Shown here: one piece after another, positions 33,408 to 43,038 of the stretch
Layout of the letters: each line of letters opens with the position of its first letter
Position numbering within the stretch: the stretch's first letter is position 1
Assembly (NCBI RefSeq): GCF_900115505.1
Contig: NZ_FOWQ01000009.1
Location: 1 to 64,000, forward strand
From: Geodermatophilus dictyosporus
Lineage (GTDB): Bacteria; Actinomycetota; Actinomycetes; Mycobacteriales; Geodermatophilaceae
Length of the DNA: 64,000 bases
Reading direction: 5' to 3'
The notes under the pieces: model-generated
Database searches by the model: none
Told to the model about the DNA's origin: nothing
What the model saw: the letters and a program-made list of their open reading frames with translations, nothing else
Translations under genes and position numbers: made by a program

Positions 33408-34627
33408 CGGGAGGGAGCGCCGGCGGCCAGCCAGTCGAGCAGCGCGGACTCCTGCCGGTGGAAGGCGTGCTCGGGCACGCTCCCGTCGGCGGTCATCGGG
33501 GCCTTGAAGAACCAGCCCAGCTGCCGCTGCACCCCGCCCTCGCCGCGCTGCTGCGCGAGGTCGGTGAGCCGGGCCAGCTCCAGGGCCAGCGGGGCGGCGA
33601 GGATGGAGTCGCGGCACTGGAAGTCGACCTTGACCTGCATGCGCTGGCCGAGGAAGCCGACCAGGTCGATGGCGTCCCAGGCCTCCTTCTGGTCGCCGCG
33701 CGGCCGGTAGTAGTCGATGCGGACGACGTGGTCCTCGACCGGGTAGCCCAGGATCGAGTCGAGCACGCTGCCCTTGGTGTTCAGCTTGCTGGCCAGCGAG
33801 TCGGGGTCGTCGAGGGCCAGGCCGTCGCGGTTGCCGAGGATGTTGGTGGAGTACCAGCCCTCGACGGTCAGCGAGCGGGCGCGGAAGGCCGGCGCGAGCA
33901 CGGTCTTCATCATCGTCTGGCCGGTCTTGCCGTCCTTGCCGGCGACCGGCACGCCGCGGGCCTCGGCGAACGCGACCAGGGCCGGGACGTCGGCGGCCAG
34001 CGACGGCGTGAAGTTGACGTAGCCGACGCCCTCGGCGATCGCCGCGTAGGCGTAGACCATCGCCGGCGTGATGGCGCGGTCGTCGGCGTCGAGCCCGGCC
34101 TCGAAGGCCTCGATCGTCTGCAGTGCCGGCGCGGCCGGGTCGGGCCAGCGCTCGGTGGAGGCCAGGTTGACCAGCACCAGGCCGTCGAGGGACTCCTCCT
34201 CGCGGAAGCGGCGCAGGTCGGCGCGGACGGCGTCGACCTGGGCGCGGCGCGTCTCGGCCAGGACGACGTTGCCGCCGGTGACGTTGCGGCAGAAGTCGGC
34301 GTCCCCGGCCGCCGGCCACGGCGTCACGGCCGACAGCGCCGGGCCGGCCTGCTCCAGCTGGCGGGAGTCGAGCACGGCGTGCTGCTCGGCGGCCTTGCGC
34401 AGGTCGGAGCCGTCGAGGTCCCACCCGCGGACGACGAGGCAGTCGTAGGACACCAGACCGGTGGTCTCCTCGACCGGTCCGCCGGCGACCTCCAGCCCGG
34501 CGAGCGGCAGCCCGTCGGTACCGGCCGCCCCGGTGCGGACCAGTTCCAGACCGGCGACGGCGGTCGTCGCGACCGCGCCCCCCAGTCCGACCACAGCGAC
34601 GCCGACTCGACGGGACTCCTGCGACAA
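33404..34627 (-). CDS. myo-inositol-1-phosphate synthase family protein
   Basis: A 407-residue NAD-dependent synthase homologue. VAVVGLGGAVATTAVAGLELV is the NAD site. Family blocks are YVNFTPSLAADVPAL, VAGKDGKTGQTMMKTVLAPAF (active-site lysines) and STNILGNRDGLALDDPDSLASKLNTKGS. The enzyme converts glucose-6-phosphate to inositol-phosphate. The start is a TTG at 34627, placed 6 bases after a GGGGAG ribosome site, and no ATG or GTG is better. It heads the nine-gene operon and so supplies a cyclitol phosphate to it. It could be a specialised paralogue and not the housekeeping Ino1. Confidence 0.85.
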   Translation of the reverse strand: MSQESRRVGVAVVGLGGAVATTAVAGLELVRTGAAGTDGLPLAGLEVAGGPVEETTGLVSYDCLVVRGWDLDGSDLRKAAEQHAVLDSRQLEQAGPALSAVTPWPAAGDADFCRNVTGGNVVLAETRRAQVDAVRADLRRFREEESLDGLVLVNLASTERWPDPAAPALQTIEAFEAGLDADDRAITPAMVYAYAAIAEGVGYVNFTPSLAADVPALVAFAEARGVPVAGKDGKTGQTMMKTVLAPAFRARSLTVEGWYSTNILGNRDGLALDDPDSLASKLNTKGSVLDSILGYPVEDHVVRIDYYRPRGDQKEAWDAIDLVGFLGQRMQVKVDFQCRDSILAAPLALELARLTDLAQQRGEGGVQRQLGWFFKAPMTADGSVPEHAFHRQESALLDWLAAGAPSR

Positions 34628-34671
34628 GACGATCTCCCCACCCTCGACGGGTGGACCTCCGCCACCCCCCG

Positions 34672-34695
34672 CCCGAGCCTGACACAGCGCTCGGG
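34672..34695. promoter_or_regulatory. inverted repeat in leader/promoter of the nine-gene operon
   Basis: CCCGAGC and GCTCGGG form a 7-bp inverted repeat with a 10-base loop, 45 bases upstream of the TTG start of the first gene of the minus-strand operon. It may be a regulator site. No convincing -10/-35 pair is seen. Confidence 0.3.
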
Positions 34696-34770
34696 ACCCC
34701 GCCGGGTGAGGTCCAGATTCTGGTCCGCAACCGAGTGGCCCGCCGTCATCTGCGCCCGTAGCAGTGTCGG

Positions 34771-34789
34771 GGAGGCCCCGCGGGCCTCC
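34771..34789. other. GC hairpin in the divergent intergenic region
   Basis: GGAGGCCC and GGGCCTCC pair perfectly around a 3-base loop, 46 bases before the GTG at 34835. It would lie in the leader of the + strand transcript and may be a regulatory or insulating structure. Confidence 0.35.
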
Positions 34790-34834
34790 GGCCCGGGCCA
34801 GGATGGGGCCCCGCCCACCCGACAGGAGCCTGCC

Positions 34835-35461
34835 GTGACCGTGCCGCCCGCCGCCCAGTCCCAGCCCTCCGCCGCGATGGTGGTACCGCGCTTCGCCGTC
34901 CGCCAGCGGATCACCGTGATGGTCAACCGCTACGAGGTCCGCGCGGTGCAGCCCGACGGCAGCGAGGGCCACCTCCTGGCGATGGCCCAGCAGAAGCGGC
35001 TCAAGCTCAAGGAGGAGGTGGTGTTCACCGCCGACGAGGCGCGGACCCGCCCGGTCTTCTCCTTCCGGGCCCGCCAGCGGCTCGACGTGCACGCCGAGCA
35101 CGACGTGTTCGACGAGTACGGGCAGGTGCTCGGCTCGTTCCGCAAGCGGTTCGGGGCCAGCCTGCTGCGCTCGACCTGGGAGCTGTCGGCGCCCGGCCTG
35201 CAGGCGATCGGCCGGGAGCGGCGGCCGTTCCTGGCGATCCTGCGGCGCATCTGGGAGTTCATCCCCTACCTCGGCGACCTCTGGGTGCCCTTCGTCTTCC
35301 ACTTCGACTTCGTCGACACCGCCACCGGAGCGCCGGTGCTCGTCGTGGAGCGGCGCAAGAGCATCCGCGACCGCTACGACGTCCACGTCCCCGACCCGCG
35401 GCTGGACTTCCGCGTGGCCGCCTCGATGGCCGTGGCCCTCGACGCCCTGCAGAGCCGGTGA
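34835..35461 (+). CDS. LURP-one/tubby-like barrel protein
   Basis: A 208-residue protein of the LURP-one-related (phospholipid scramblase/tubby C-terminal) type. YEVRAVQPDGSEGHLLAMAQQKRLKLKEEVVF begins the first strands. VFSFRARQRLDVHAEHDVFDEYGQVLGSFRKRF is the most conserved block, followed by RSTWEL, VLVVERRKSIRDRYDVHV and a C-terminal helix. In bacteria the role is unknown, with membrane or lipid association suspected. The GTG follows ACAGGAG. Its stop overlaps the GTG of the GH16-like gene. Confidence 0.78.
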   Translation: MTVPPAAQSQPSAAMVVPRFAVRQRITVMVNRYEVRAVQPDGSEGHLLAMAQQKRLKLKEEVVFTADEARTRPVFSFRARQRLDVHAEHDVFDEYGQVLGSFRKRFGASLLRSTWELSAPGLQAIGRERRPFLAILRRIWEFIPYLGDLWVPFVFHFDFVDTATGAPVLVVERRKSIRDRYDVHVPDPRLDFRVAASMAVALDALQSR

Positions 35462-36237
35462 CCTCCACCGGCGACCTCACCGACTCGAGTGGCGACTTCA
35501 CCGACGACTTCGACGGCGACGACCTCGACCGCGACGTCTGGGTCCCCCACTACCTGCCGCAGTGGAGCTCGCGGGCGGCCACCGCGGCGTGCTACGAGGT
35601 CCGCGACTCCTGCCTGCGGCTGTACCTGCCCGAGGAGGCGCCGCTGTGGTGCCCTGGCGACCACCCGCCGCTGCGGGTCTCGGGCATCCAGTCCGGCGTC
35701 TTCTCCGGGCCGGTCGGCAGCACGGTCGGGCAGCAGCCGGTGCGGCCGGGCGCCGTCGTCCGCGAGGAGCAGCCGGCGCACTGGGGGTGGACGCCGCGGT
35801 ACGGGCGGCTGGAGATGCGGGCCCGCGCGACCGTGACGCCGCGGTCGATGGTCGCCTGGTGGCTGGTCGGCCTGGAGGACGTCCCGGAGCGTTCCGGCGA
35901 GCTGTGCGTGGTGGAGGTGTTCGGCGACGCCGTCGACCCGGTCGAGGGGGCCGCCGTCGGCGCGGGCACCCACCCCTTCCGCGACCCGCGGCTGCCCGAG
36001 GACTTCGCCGCCCCTCGGCCGGGGATCGACGTGGCCGACTGGCACACCTACGCCGTCGACTGGCGTCCCGACGGCGCGACGTTCGCCGTGGACGGGCGGG
36101 TGCTGCGCGAGGTCGCGCGCACCCCCGACTACCCGGTGCAGGCGATGCTGGCCGTCTTCGACTTCCCGGACGAGGCGGTGCCGGGGGAGCCCTACGTCGT
36201 CCCCGAGCTCGTCGTCGACCGGATCGGCGGCGGCTGA
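35458..36237 (+). CDS. GH16-like (concanavalin A-fold) protein
   Basis: A 259-residue jelly-roll protein. Features of family 16 glycoside hydrolases are the YGRLEMRARATV strand, MVAWWLVGLED, the short acidic motif GELCVVEVFG (in the place of ExDxxE), and DWHTYAVDWRPDGATFAVDGRVLR. The catalytic motif is altered, since the central Asp is not clear, so activity is uncertain. There is no signal peptide, which is unusual for a secreted glucanase. It is coupled to the LURP-one-like gene. Confidence 0.7.
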   Translation: MTSTGDLTDSSGDFTDDFDGDDLDRDVWVPHYLPQWSSRAATAACYEVRDSCLRLYLPEEAPLWCPGDHPPLRVSGIQSGVFSGPVGSTVGQQPVRPGAVVREEQPAHWGWTPRYGRLEMRARATVTPRSMVAWWLVGLEDVPERSGELCVVEVFGDAVDPVEGAAVGAGTHPFRDPRLPEDFAAPRPGIDVADWHTYAVDWRPDGATFAVDGRVLREVARTPDYPVQAMLAVFDFPDEAVPGEPYVVPELVVDRIGGG

Positions 36238-36240
36238 GCC

Positions 36241-36786
36241 TCAGGCCGGCAGCGGGAAGACCAGCAGCGAACTCGACGCCGTGGCCACCTGCCTGCCGGC
36301 CGCGTCGAGCACCTCGCCCTCGGCGAAGGCGACCCGCCGGCCGGGCTTGACCACCCGGCCGACGGCGGTCAGCGGCCCGCTGGCCTGGGTCACCGCCCGC
36401 AGGTAGGTGACCTTGAGCTCGATGGAGGTGTAGCCGACGCCGTGCGGCAGCGTGGTGTGCACCGCGCACCCCGCGACGGAGTCCAGCAGCGTGCAGACCA
36501 GCCCGCCGTGCACGACGCCGATCGGGTTGTAGACCGACTCGTCGACGGCGCAGCGGAACTCGACCCGGCCCTCCTCGACGACGGCCACGTCCATCTGCAC
36601 CAGCGCCGCGATCGGCGGCGGCGGCAGGAGGCCGTCGCGCACGGCCCGCAGCGCCTCCAGCCCCGAGCGCTCCCGCCCGCCGGCCGCGGTGACCATCGGG
36701 TCGTGCCAGCGGACGGTGCGCGTGCGCGGCTCGCCCCACGACCCCGGGGCGGCGACCGGTGACCCCGGGACGGCGTCAGTGCTCAT
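36241..36786 (-). CDS. PaaI-type hotdog thioesterase
   Basis: A 181-residue hotdog-fold protein. The motif NPIGVVHGGLVCTLLDSVAG holds the catalytic HGG and the helix that follows. VGYTSIELKVTYLRAV and GRVVKPGRRVAFAEGEVLD are the strands of the barrel. It probably hydrolyses an aryl- or acyl-CoA. The ATG at 36786 lies inside the end of the HxlR regulator gene (11-base overlap), so the two are co-transcribed and the regulator may control the thioesterase. Confidence 0.88.
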   Translation of the reverse strand: MSTDAVPGSPVAAPGSWGEPRTRTVRWHDPMVTAAGGRERSGLEALRAVRDGLLPPPPIAALVQMDVAVVEEGRVEFRCAVDESVYNPIGVVHGGLVCTLLDSVAGCAVHTTLPHGVGYTSIELKVTYLRAVTQASGPLTAVGRVVKPGRRVAFAEGEVLDAAGRQVATASSSLLVFPLPA

Positions 36787-37285
36787 GGCCGTGCTCCTCG
36801 GCGGGCAGGCCCGACAGCACCCGGCCGGCCGGGGTGAGCACCCGCTCGACCCGGCTCTCGTTGACCGGCTCGCCGCACGTCCGGCACACCCACGCGGCAT
36901 CGACGGGGTGCGCCCCGTGCCCGGCCGGCGCGTGCTGCAGGCGCACCGGCGGCTCCTCGGCGGCCCACCGGTCGCCCCACTGCAGCAGCGCCTGCAGCAC
37001 CGGCAGCAGGTCGCGGCCCGACGCGGTGAGGTGGTAGCCCGAGCGCGGCGGCGAGTCGCTGTACTGCCGCCGCTCCAGCACGCCGGCGGCGACCAGCGCG
37101 TTGAGCCGGGCGGTCAGCCGGTCGCGGGGTGCGCCGGTGCCCCGCACGATGTCGCTGAAGCGGTGGTTGCCCAGCGACACCTCCCGGACGACGAGCAGCG
37201 CCCACCGCTCACCCACCAGCTCCAGCGCGGCGGCGATCGAGCAGGGGCGCCCCGGGAGGGAGGCCAGGTCGAACGAGGCGGTCAC
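36776..37285 (-). CDS. HxlR family transcriptional regulator with C-terminal Cys pair
   Basis: A 169-residue MarR-like winged-helix protein. CSIAAALELVGERWALLVVREVSLG is the family opening with its Cys. HRFSDIVRGTGAPRDRLTARLNALVAAGVL is the recognition region, and YHLTASGRDLLPVLQALLQWGDRW the dimer helix. A further VCRTCGEPV Cys pair near residue 133 may bind zinc. It precedes and overlaps the thioesterase gene. HxlR regulators often respond to reactive aldehydes or quinones. Confidence 0.88.
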   Translation of the reverse strand: MTASFDLASLPGRPCSIAAALELVGERWALLVVREVSLGNHRFSDIVRGTGAPRDRLTARLNALVAAGVLERRQYSDSPPRSGYHLTASGRDLLPVLQALLQWGDRWAAEEPPVRLQHAPAGHGAHPVDAAWVCRTCGEPVNESRVERVLTPAGRVLSGLPAEEHGHEH

Positions 37286-37340
37286 ACCCGTCAGTTTGCC
37301 GGTCGAACCGACATCGCGCCACTGCCCCGGGACGGCGACG

Positions 37341-37367
37341 GGCGGGGACCCGTGGTGGGTCCCCGCC
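37341..37367. terminator. perfect hairpin downstream of sdhB
   Basis: GGCGGGGACCC (37341-37351) pairs exactly with 37357-37367 around a 5-base loop. It lies about 100 bases beyond the stop of sdhB in its direction of transcription and before the HxlR gene, so it probably ends the sdh transcript. Confidence 0.6.
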
Positions 37368-37376
37368 CGAGGCGAG

Positions 37377-37420
37377 GTGCTGGAACGGCCCCCTCGCAGT
37401 GCTGGAACGGCCCTCCTGCA
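37377..37420. repeat. two tandem 22-bp repeats in the gap after sdhB
   Basis: Two adjacent units at 37377-37398 and 37399-37420 agree in 19 of 22 bases, with GTGCTGGAACGGCCC constant. The second unit ends in CCTCCTGCA, which is complementary to GCAGGAGG near 37456, so part of it could also pair in a larger hairpin. It may be a genome-wide intergenic repeat family. Confidence 0.5.
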
Positions 37421-37467
37421 GGGTCCCAGCCCGAGCGTCAGCGAGGGGTGGGGGGCAGGAGGGTCCT

Positions 37468-38240
37468 TCAGCTCTTCGGCCGCGCGCCGGCGCGCAGGGC
37501 GCCGAGGAGGTCGTGGTTGAGCCGCGAGATGTTCTCCATCGAGATGCCCTTCGGGCAGCTGGCGGAGCACTCACCGATGTTCGTGCAGCCGCCGAAGCCC
37601 TCGAGGTCCTGCTGGTGGATCATGTTCACGACGCGGTCGTCGCGCTCGGGCTGGCCCTGCGGCATGAGCCCCAGGTGCACGACCTTCGACGACGTGAACA
37701 GCATCGACGAGGCGTTCGGGCAGGCCGCCACGCAGGCGCCGCAGCCGATGCAGGTGGCGGCGTCGAACGCGGCGTCGGAGTCCTTCTTGGCGACCAGGAT
37801 CGAGTGCGCCTCGGGCGCGGTGCCGGTCGGGGCGCTGATGTAGCCGCCCGCCTGGATGATCCGGTCCAGGGCCGAGCGGTCGACGGCGAGGTCCTTGATC
37901 AGCGGGAACGCCGTCGCCCGCCACGGCTCGACGTCGATCGTGTCGCCGTCCTTGAACGACCGCATGTGCAGCTGGCAGGTGGCCGTCTGCGGGTGCGAGT
38001 CGAACAGGCCGTTGCCGTGGGCGCGGCCGTTGATCATCACGCCGCAGGAGCCGCAGATGCCCTCGCGGCAGTCGTGGTCGAAGGAGACCGGGTCCTCGCC
38101 GTCGAGGATCAGTTGCTCGTTGAGGACGTCCAGCATCTCGAGGAACGACATGTCGGGGGAGACGTCGGCGACCTGGTAGGTCACCATCTTCCCCTTCTCT
38201 GCCGCACTCCGCTGACGCCAGACACGCAGCTTGAGGTTCA

Positions 38241-38241
<1 letters not shown>
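37468..38241 (-). CDS. sdhB: succinate dehydrogenase iron-sulfur subunit
   Basis: A 257-residue Fe-S subunit of complex II. The 2Fe-2S ferredoxin part has [16 protein letters not shown] and TCQLHM. The C-terminal part has [13 protein letters not shown] (4Fe-4S) and [15 protein letters not shown] (3Fe-4S). Electrons pass from the SdhA flavin to the quinone site. The ATG shares one base with the sdhA stop codon. The subunit order sdhC-sdhA-sdhB without sdhD fits the single-membrane-subunit enzymes of actinobacteria and Bacillus. Confidence 0.97.
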
Positions 38242-40187
<1,946 letters not shown>

Positions 40188-40198
40188 GACGAGTGCTC

Positions 40199-40903
40199 CT
40201 ACTCGATGATGCCGACGAGGACGCTGAGCGGCGGGATGAGGAAGCCCGCGGTCAGCACCACGGCGAACACCGTGGCGAAGGCGTTGACGGTGCGCTCGCG
40301 CGTCTTGTTGCTCTGCCCCAGCGTCTGGGTGGCGCTCCAGACGCCGTGCCGGAGGTGGAAGCCCAGGGCCAGCAGCGCCACGACGTAGACCAGGGTGACG
40401 AACGGGTTGGAGAAGCCGGCGATCGCGCGGTCGTAGGGCGTCGCGTCGTGGCCCGCCGGGTTCGCCACACCGAGCGTGAGGTCGAGGATGTGGTAGACGA
40501 TGAACAGCCCGAGGATGACGCCGCCCCAGCGCATGGTCCGCGAGGCGTAGCTCTGCGCCACCTGCTTGCGCGCCACGTACTGCTGGGGGCGGGCCCGCTT
40601 GGCCTGGCGCCACAGCGAGATGGCCGCCCAGATGTGCGCGGCCACCGCGACGAGCAGGACGAGGCGGATGATCCACAGGACGGTCTGTCCCGGGACGGCC
40701 GGCTCGCCGATGCGGCGGATCCACTCGGAGTACCCGTTGAAGGTCTCCGCGCCGGCGAAGAGCTTCAGGTTCCCCACCATGTGTGCGACCAGGTACAGGA
40801 CCAGGATGATCCCGCTGACCGCCATCACGACCTTCTTGAAGACCGAGCTGGTCTTCGCTGCCTTCGGGGTCCTGCGCTGGCCCGAGTGCGTCACCGTCAC
40901 CAC
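40199..40903 (-). CDS. sdhC: succinate dehydrogenase cytochrome b subunit
   Basis: A 234-residue five-helix diheme cytochrome b of the Bacillus/actinobacterial type. Heme-ligand candidates lie in [29 protein letters not shown] and [11 protein letters not shown]. It anchors SdhA/SdhB and passes electrons to menaquinone. It starts with a GTG (40903, or the adjacent GTG at 40900) very close to a TAACTT that could be a -10, so the sdh transcript may be leaderless. Confidence 0.93.
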   Translation of the reverse strand: MVTVTHSGQRRTPKAAKTSSVFKKVVMAVSGIILVLYLVAHMVGNLKLFAGAETFNGYSEWIRRIGEPAVPGQTVLWIIRLVLLVAVAAHIWAAISLWRQAKRARPQQYVARKQVAQSYASRTMRWGGVILGLFIVYHILDLTLGVANPAGHDATPYDRAIAGFSNPFVTLVYVVALLALGFHLRHGVWSATQTLGQSNKTRERTVNAFATVFAVVLTAGFLIPPLSVLVGIIE

Positions 40904-41057
40904 GACTCAAAGTTAGGCTCCATAACCCGGTTGCGGCCACGTGAACACGCAGTGACTCACCTCATGTAAGGGAACCCTCAGCGCAGGTCAGGACGTTGGT
41001 GGTCGCTCGCCGGGCGTGGCAGCGTTCCGGCACCACCACCCGATCGGAGGAGGACGC

Positions 41058-41666
41058 GTGGCAGGACCGACCCGGGGGTTCCTCGGCAGGCGGCGCGAGC
41101 GGGATCCGCGGCTGCCGCCCGGTCAGTACGACGCCGGCGCCGACTGGCCGGTGCTCACGGCCGAGCCGACACCGCGCATCGCGCCGGAGACCTGGAGCAT
41201 CACCGTCGACGGCCGCGTCGAGAGCCCGACGACGTGGTCGTGGGACGACGTCCACCGGCTGCCGGCCTCGGAGTACCGCGGCGACATCCACTGCGTGACG
41301 ACGTGGTCGAAGTTCGACACCCACTTCGCCGGCGTCAGCGTCGACACGCTGCTCGAGGCCGCCCGGCCGACCGCCGACGCGCACTTCGTCATGGCGACGG
41401 CCAAGACCGGCTACACCACCAACCTGCCGCTCGAGGACGTCACCGGCGGGCGGGCGTGGCTGGTGTGGGAGTTCGACGGCAAGCCGCTGCCGATCGAGCA
41501 CGGCGGCCCCGTGCGGCTGCTCGTCCCGCACCTCTACTTCTGGAAGAGCGCCAAGTGGGTCACCCGGCTGACCCTCCTGCAGCGCGACCAGCAGGGCTTC
41601 TGGGAGCAGAACGGCTACCACGACCGGGGCGACCCCTGGCGCGAGCAGCGCTACCAGGGTGACTGA
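41058..41666 (+). CDS. sulfite oxidase-like molybdopterin-dependent oxidoreductase
   Basis: A 202-residue oxidoreductase molybdopterin-binding domain. RIAPETWSITVDGRVESPTTWSWDDV is the family opening, and DIHCVTTWSKFDTHFAGV contains the Cys that ligates molybdenum. GGPVRLLVPHLYFWKSAKWVTRL completes the cofactor site. Without a Tat signal it should be cytoplasmic. The next gene, a flavin reductase, overlaps its end, and this pair probably forms a two-component system in which the reductase supplies or takes the electrons. The GTG follows GGAGGAGG. Confidence 0.9.
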   Translation: MAGPTRGFLGRRRERDPRLPPGQYDAGADWPVLTAEPTPRIAPETWSITVDGRVESPTTWSWDDVHRLPASEYRGDIHCVTTWSKFDTHFAGVSVDTLLEAARPTADAHFVMATAKTGYTTNLPLEDVTGGRAWLVWEFDGKPLPIEHGGPVRLLVPHLYFWKSAKWVTRLTLLQRDQQGFWEQNGYHDRGDPWREQRYQGD

Positions 41667-42399
41667 GCCGACGCTGGGGCTCGGCGGTCGCCGGGCCCCG
41701 GCCGGCGGCTGGCGCACCGCGACGGTGGCCGCGCTCGACCGGCCGACGCCGCGCGGGGTGCGGCTGCTCCTCGACGTCCCCCACCGGGTCGAGCACCTGC
41801 CCGGGCAGCACTACGTCGTCCGGCTCACCGCCGAGGACGGCTACCGCGCGCAGCGCTCCTACTCGGTGGCCTCGCCGCCCGGTGACCCGCAGGTGGAGCT
41901 GTTCGTCGAGCGGCTCGAGGACGGCGAGGTGTCGGGCTACCTCGCCGACGTCGTCGAGCCCGGCGACGTGCTCGAGGTCCGCGGCCCCATCGGCGGCTGG
42001 TTCGTCTGGGACGGCCGCGGCCCGGCGCTGCTGGTGGGCGGCGGCAGCGGCGTCGTCCCCCTGGTGTCGATGCTGCGCACCGCCCGCGACCGGGGCCGGC
42101 CGGACCTGCTGCGGGTCGCGGCGGCGGCGCGCACCCGCACGCTGCTGCCCTACGCCGACGAGCTGGCCGGTGCCGGTGCGCTGCTGGCGCTCAGCCGCGA
42201 GGCGAACGGCGTCCGCCGGCCGGGCCGGCTCACCGCGGCCGACCTGGTGCCCCTGGTCGAGCCCGGGCAGACCGCCTTCGTCTGCGGGTCGGCGTCCTTC
42301 GCCGAGGCCGCGAGCCGGCTGCTGGTCGACGAGCTGGGGATGGCGCCGGCCGACGTCCGGGTGGAGCGCTTCGGTCCGAGCGGCGGCCCGGCCGCCTGA
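41659..42399 (+). CDS. ferredoxin reductase-type FAD/NAD(P)-binding protein
   Basis: A 246-residue FNR-family reductase. QRSYSVASPPG is the FAD-binding RxYS motif. LLVGGGSGVVPLVSMLRTA is the NAD(P) site, and FVCGSASFAEAASRLL the C-terminal nucleotide-binding Cys region. There is no 2Fe-2S domain. It overlaps the molybdenum oxidoreductase gene by 8 bases and should be its electron partner. Confidence 0.88.
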   Translation: MTEPTLGLGGRRAPAGGWRTATVAALDRPTPRGVRLLLDVPHRVEHLPGQHYVVRLTAEDGYRAQRSYSVASPPGDPQVELFVERLEDGEVSGYLADVVEPGDVLEVRGPIGGWFVWDGRGPALLVGGGSGVVPLVSMLRTARDRGRPDLLRVAAAARTRTLLPYADELAGAGALLALSREANGVRRPGRLTAADLVPLVEPGQTAFVCGSASFAEAASRLLVDELGMAPADVRVERFGPSGGPAA

Positions 42400-42443
42400 G
42401 GGCCGGCCGGACCCGGCCTCCCCGGCGGCCGGTGGCGCCGACG

Positions 42444-43034
42444 ATGATCGAGGCCATGCCGAGCGCCGAGCCGACCGCCGGGGCCACCGCCGGGCCGACC
42501 CTCGAGGTGACCGCCGTCGACGCCGTCGACCCGGAGCTGCGGCGCCGGCTCCTGGCGTGCTGGACCGACGTCACCAACGCCGGCGGCGCGGTGGGCTTCG
42601 TCCCGCCGGTCACCGCCGACGACGTCGCCCCGGTGCTCGACGCGCTGCTCGAGCGGGTGCGGCAGGGCCGCGAGCGGCTGGTGGTGCTGCGGGTGGACGG
42701 CGAGCCGGCCGGCTGGGCGGTGCTGTCGCTGTCGCTCAGCCCGCTGCGCCGGCACTGGGCCACGGTGCTGCGCGTGCAGGTGCACCCGAGCCGGCAGGGG
42801 CGGGGGCTGGGCCGGGTGCTGCTGTCGGGGGTCCACGACGTGGCGCGCGCCCAGGGCCTGGAGATGCTGCACCTGACCGTGCGCAGCGGCTACGGCCTGG
42901 AGCGGTTCTACGCGGGCCTGGGCTACCGCGAGTTCGGCCGGATGCCCGGCGCGATCCGGGTGGCACCGGGCGACGACCGCGAGGAGGTCCACCTGGTGGT
43001 CACCCTCGGGCCGCCGGCTCAGCCCGCGGGCTGA
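42444..43034 (+). CDS. GNAT family N-acetyltransferase
   Basis: An acetyltransferase of about 196 residues. The acetyl-CoA motif reads VQVHPSRQGRGLGRVLLSGV, and SGYGLERFYAGLGYREFGRMPGAI is the usual C-terminal half. LRRRLLACWTDVTNAGGAVGF at the front resembles a group of small-molecule or antibiotic acetyltransferases. The start is uncertain: an in-frame GTG at 42432 and ATGs at 42444 and 42456 are all possible and none has a good ribosome site. Its stop lies inside a perfect palindrome shared with the convergent gene. Confidence 0.82.
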   Translation: MIEAMPSAEPTAGATAGPTLEVTAVDAVDPELRRRLLACWTDVTNAGGAVGFVPPVTADDVAPVLDALLERVRQGRERLVVLRVDGEPAGWAVLSLSLSPLRRHWATVLRVQVHPSRQGRGLGRVLLSGVHDVARAQGLEMLHLTVRSGYGLERFYAGLGYREFGRMPGAIRVAPGDDREEVHLVVTLGPPAQPAG

Positions 43035-43038
43035 GCCG
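43015..43038. terminator. 24-bp perfect palindrome containing the stops of two convergent genes
   Basis: The sequence from 43015 to 43038 is its own reverse complement (core AGCCCGCGGGCT). It includes the TGA of the acetyltransferase gene and, on the other strand, the TGA of the CrtA-like gene. Both proteins therefore end in the same residues, AQPAG. It probably works as a terminator in both directions. Confidence 0.75.

Noticed and set aside
33404..34627. Housekeeping Ino1 for mycothiol and phosphatidylinositol
   Set aside because: It belongs to a nine-gene operon with unrelated enzymes and has a long, divergent sequence, so a specialised role is more likely. I did not assign ino1 as a symbol.
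40904..41057. Rex or other redox repressor site before sdhC
   Set aside because: A GTGAAC element is present but the matching second half is missing, so no site is claimed.
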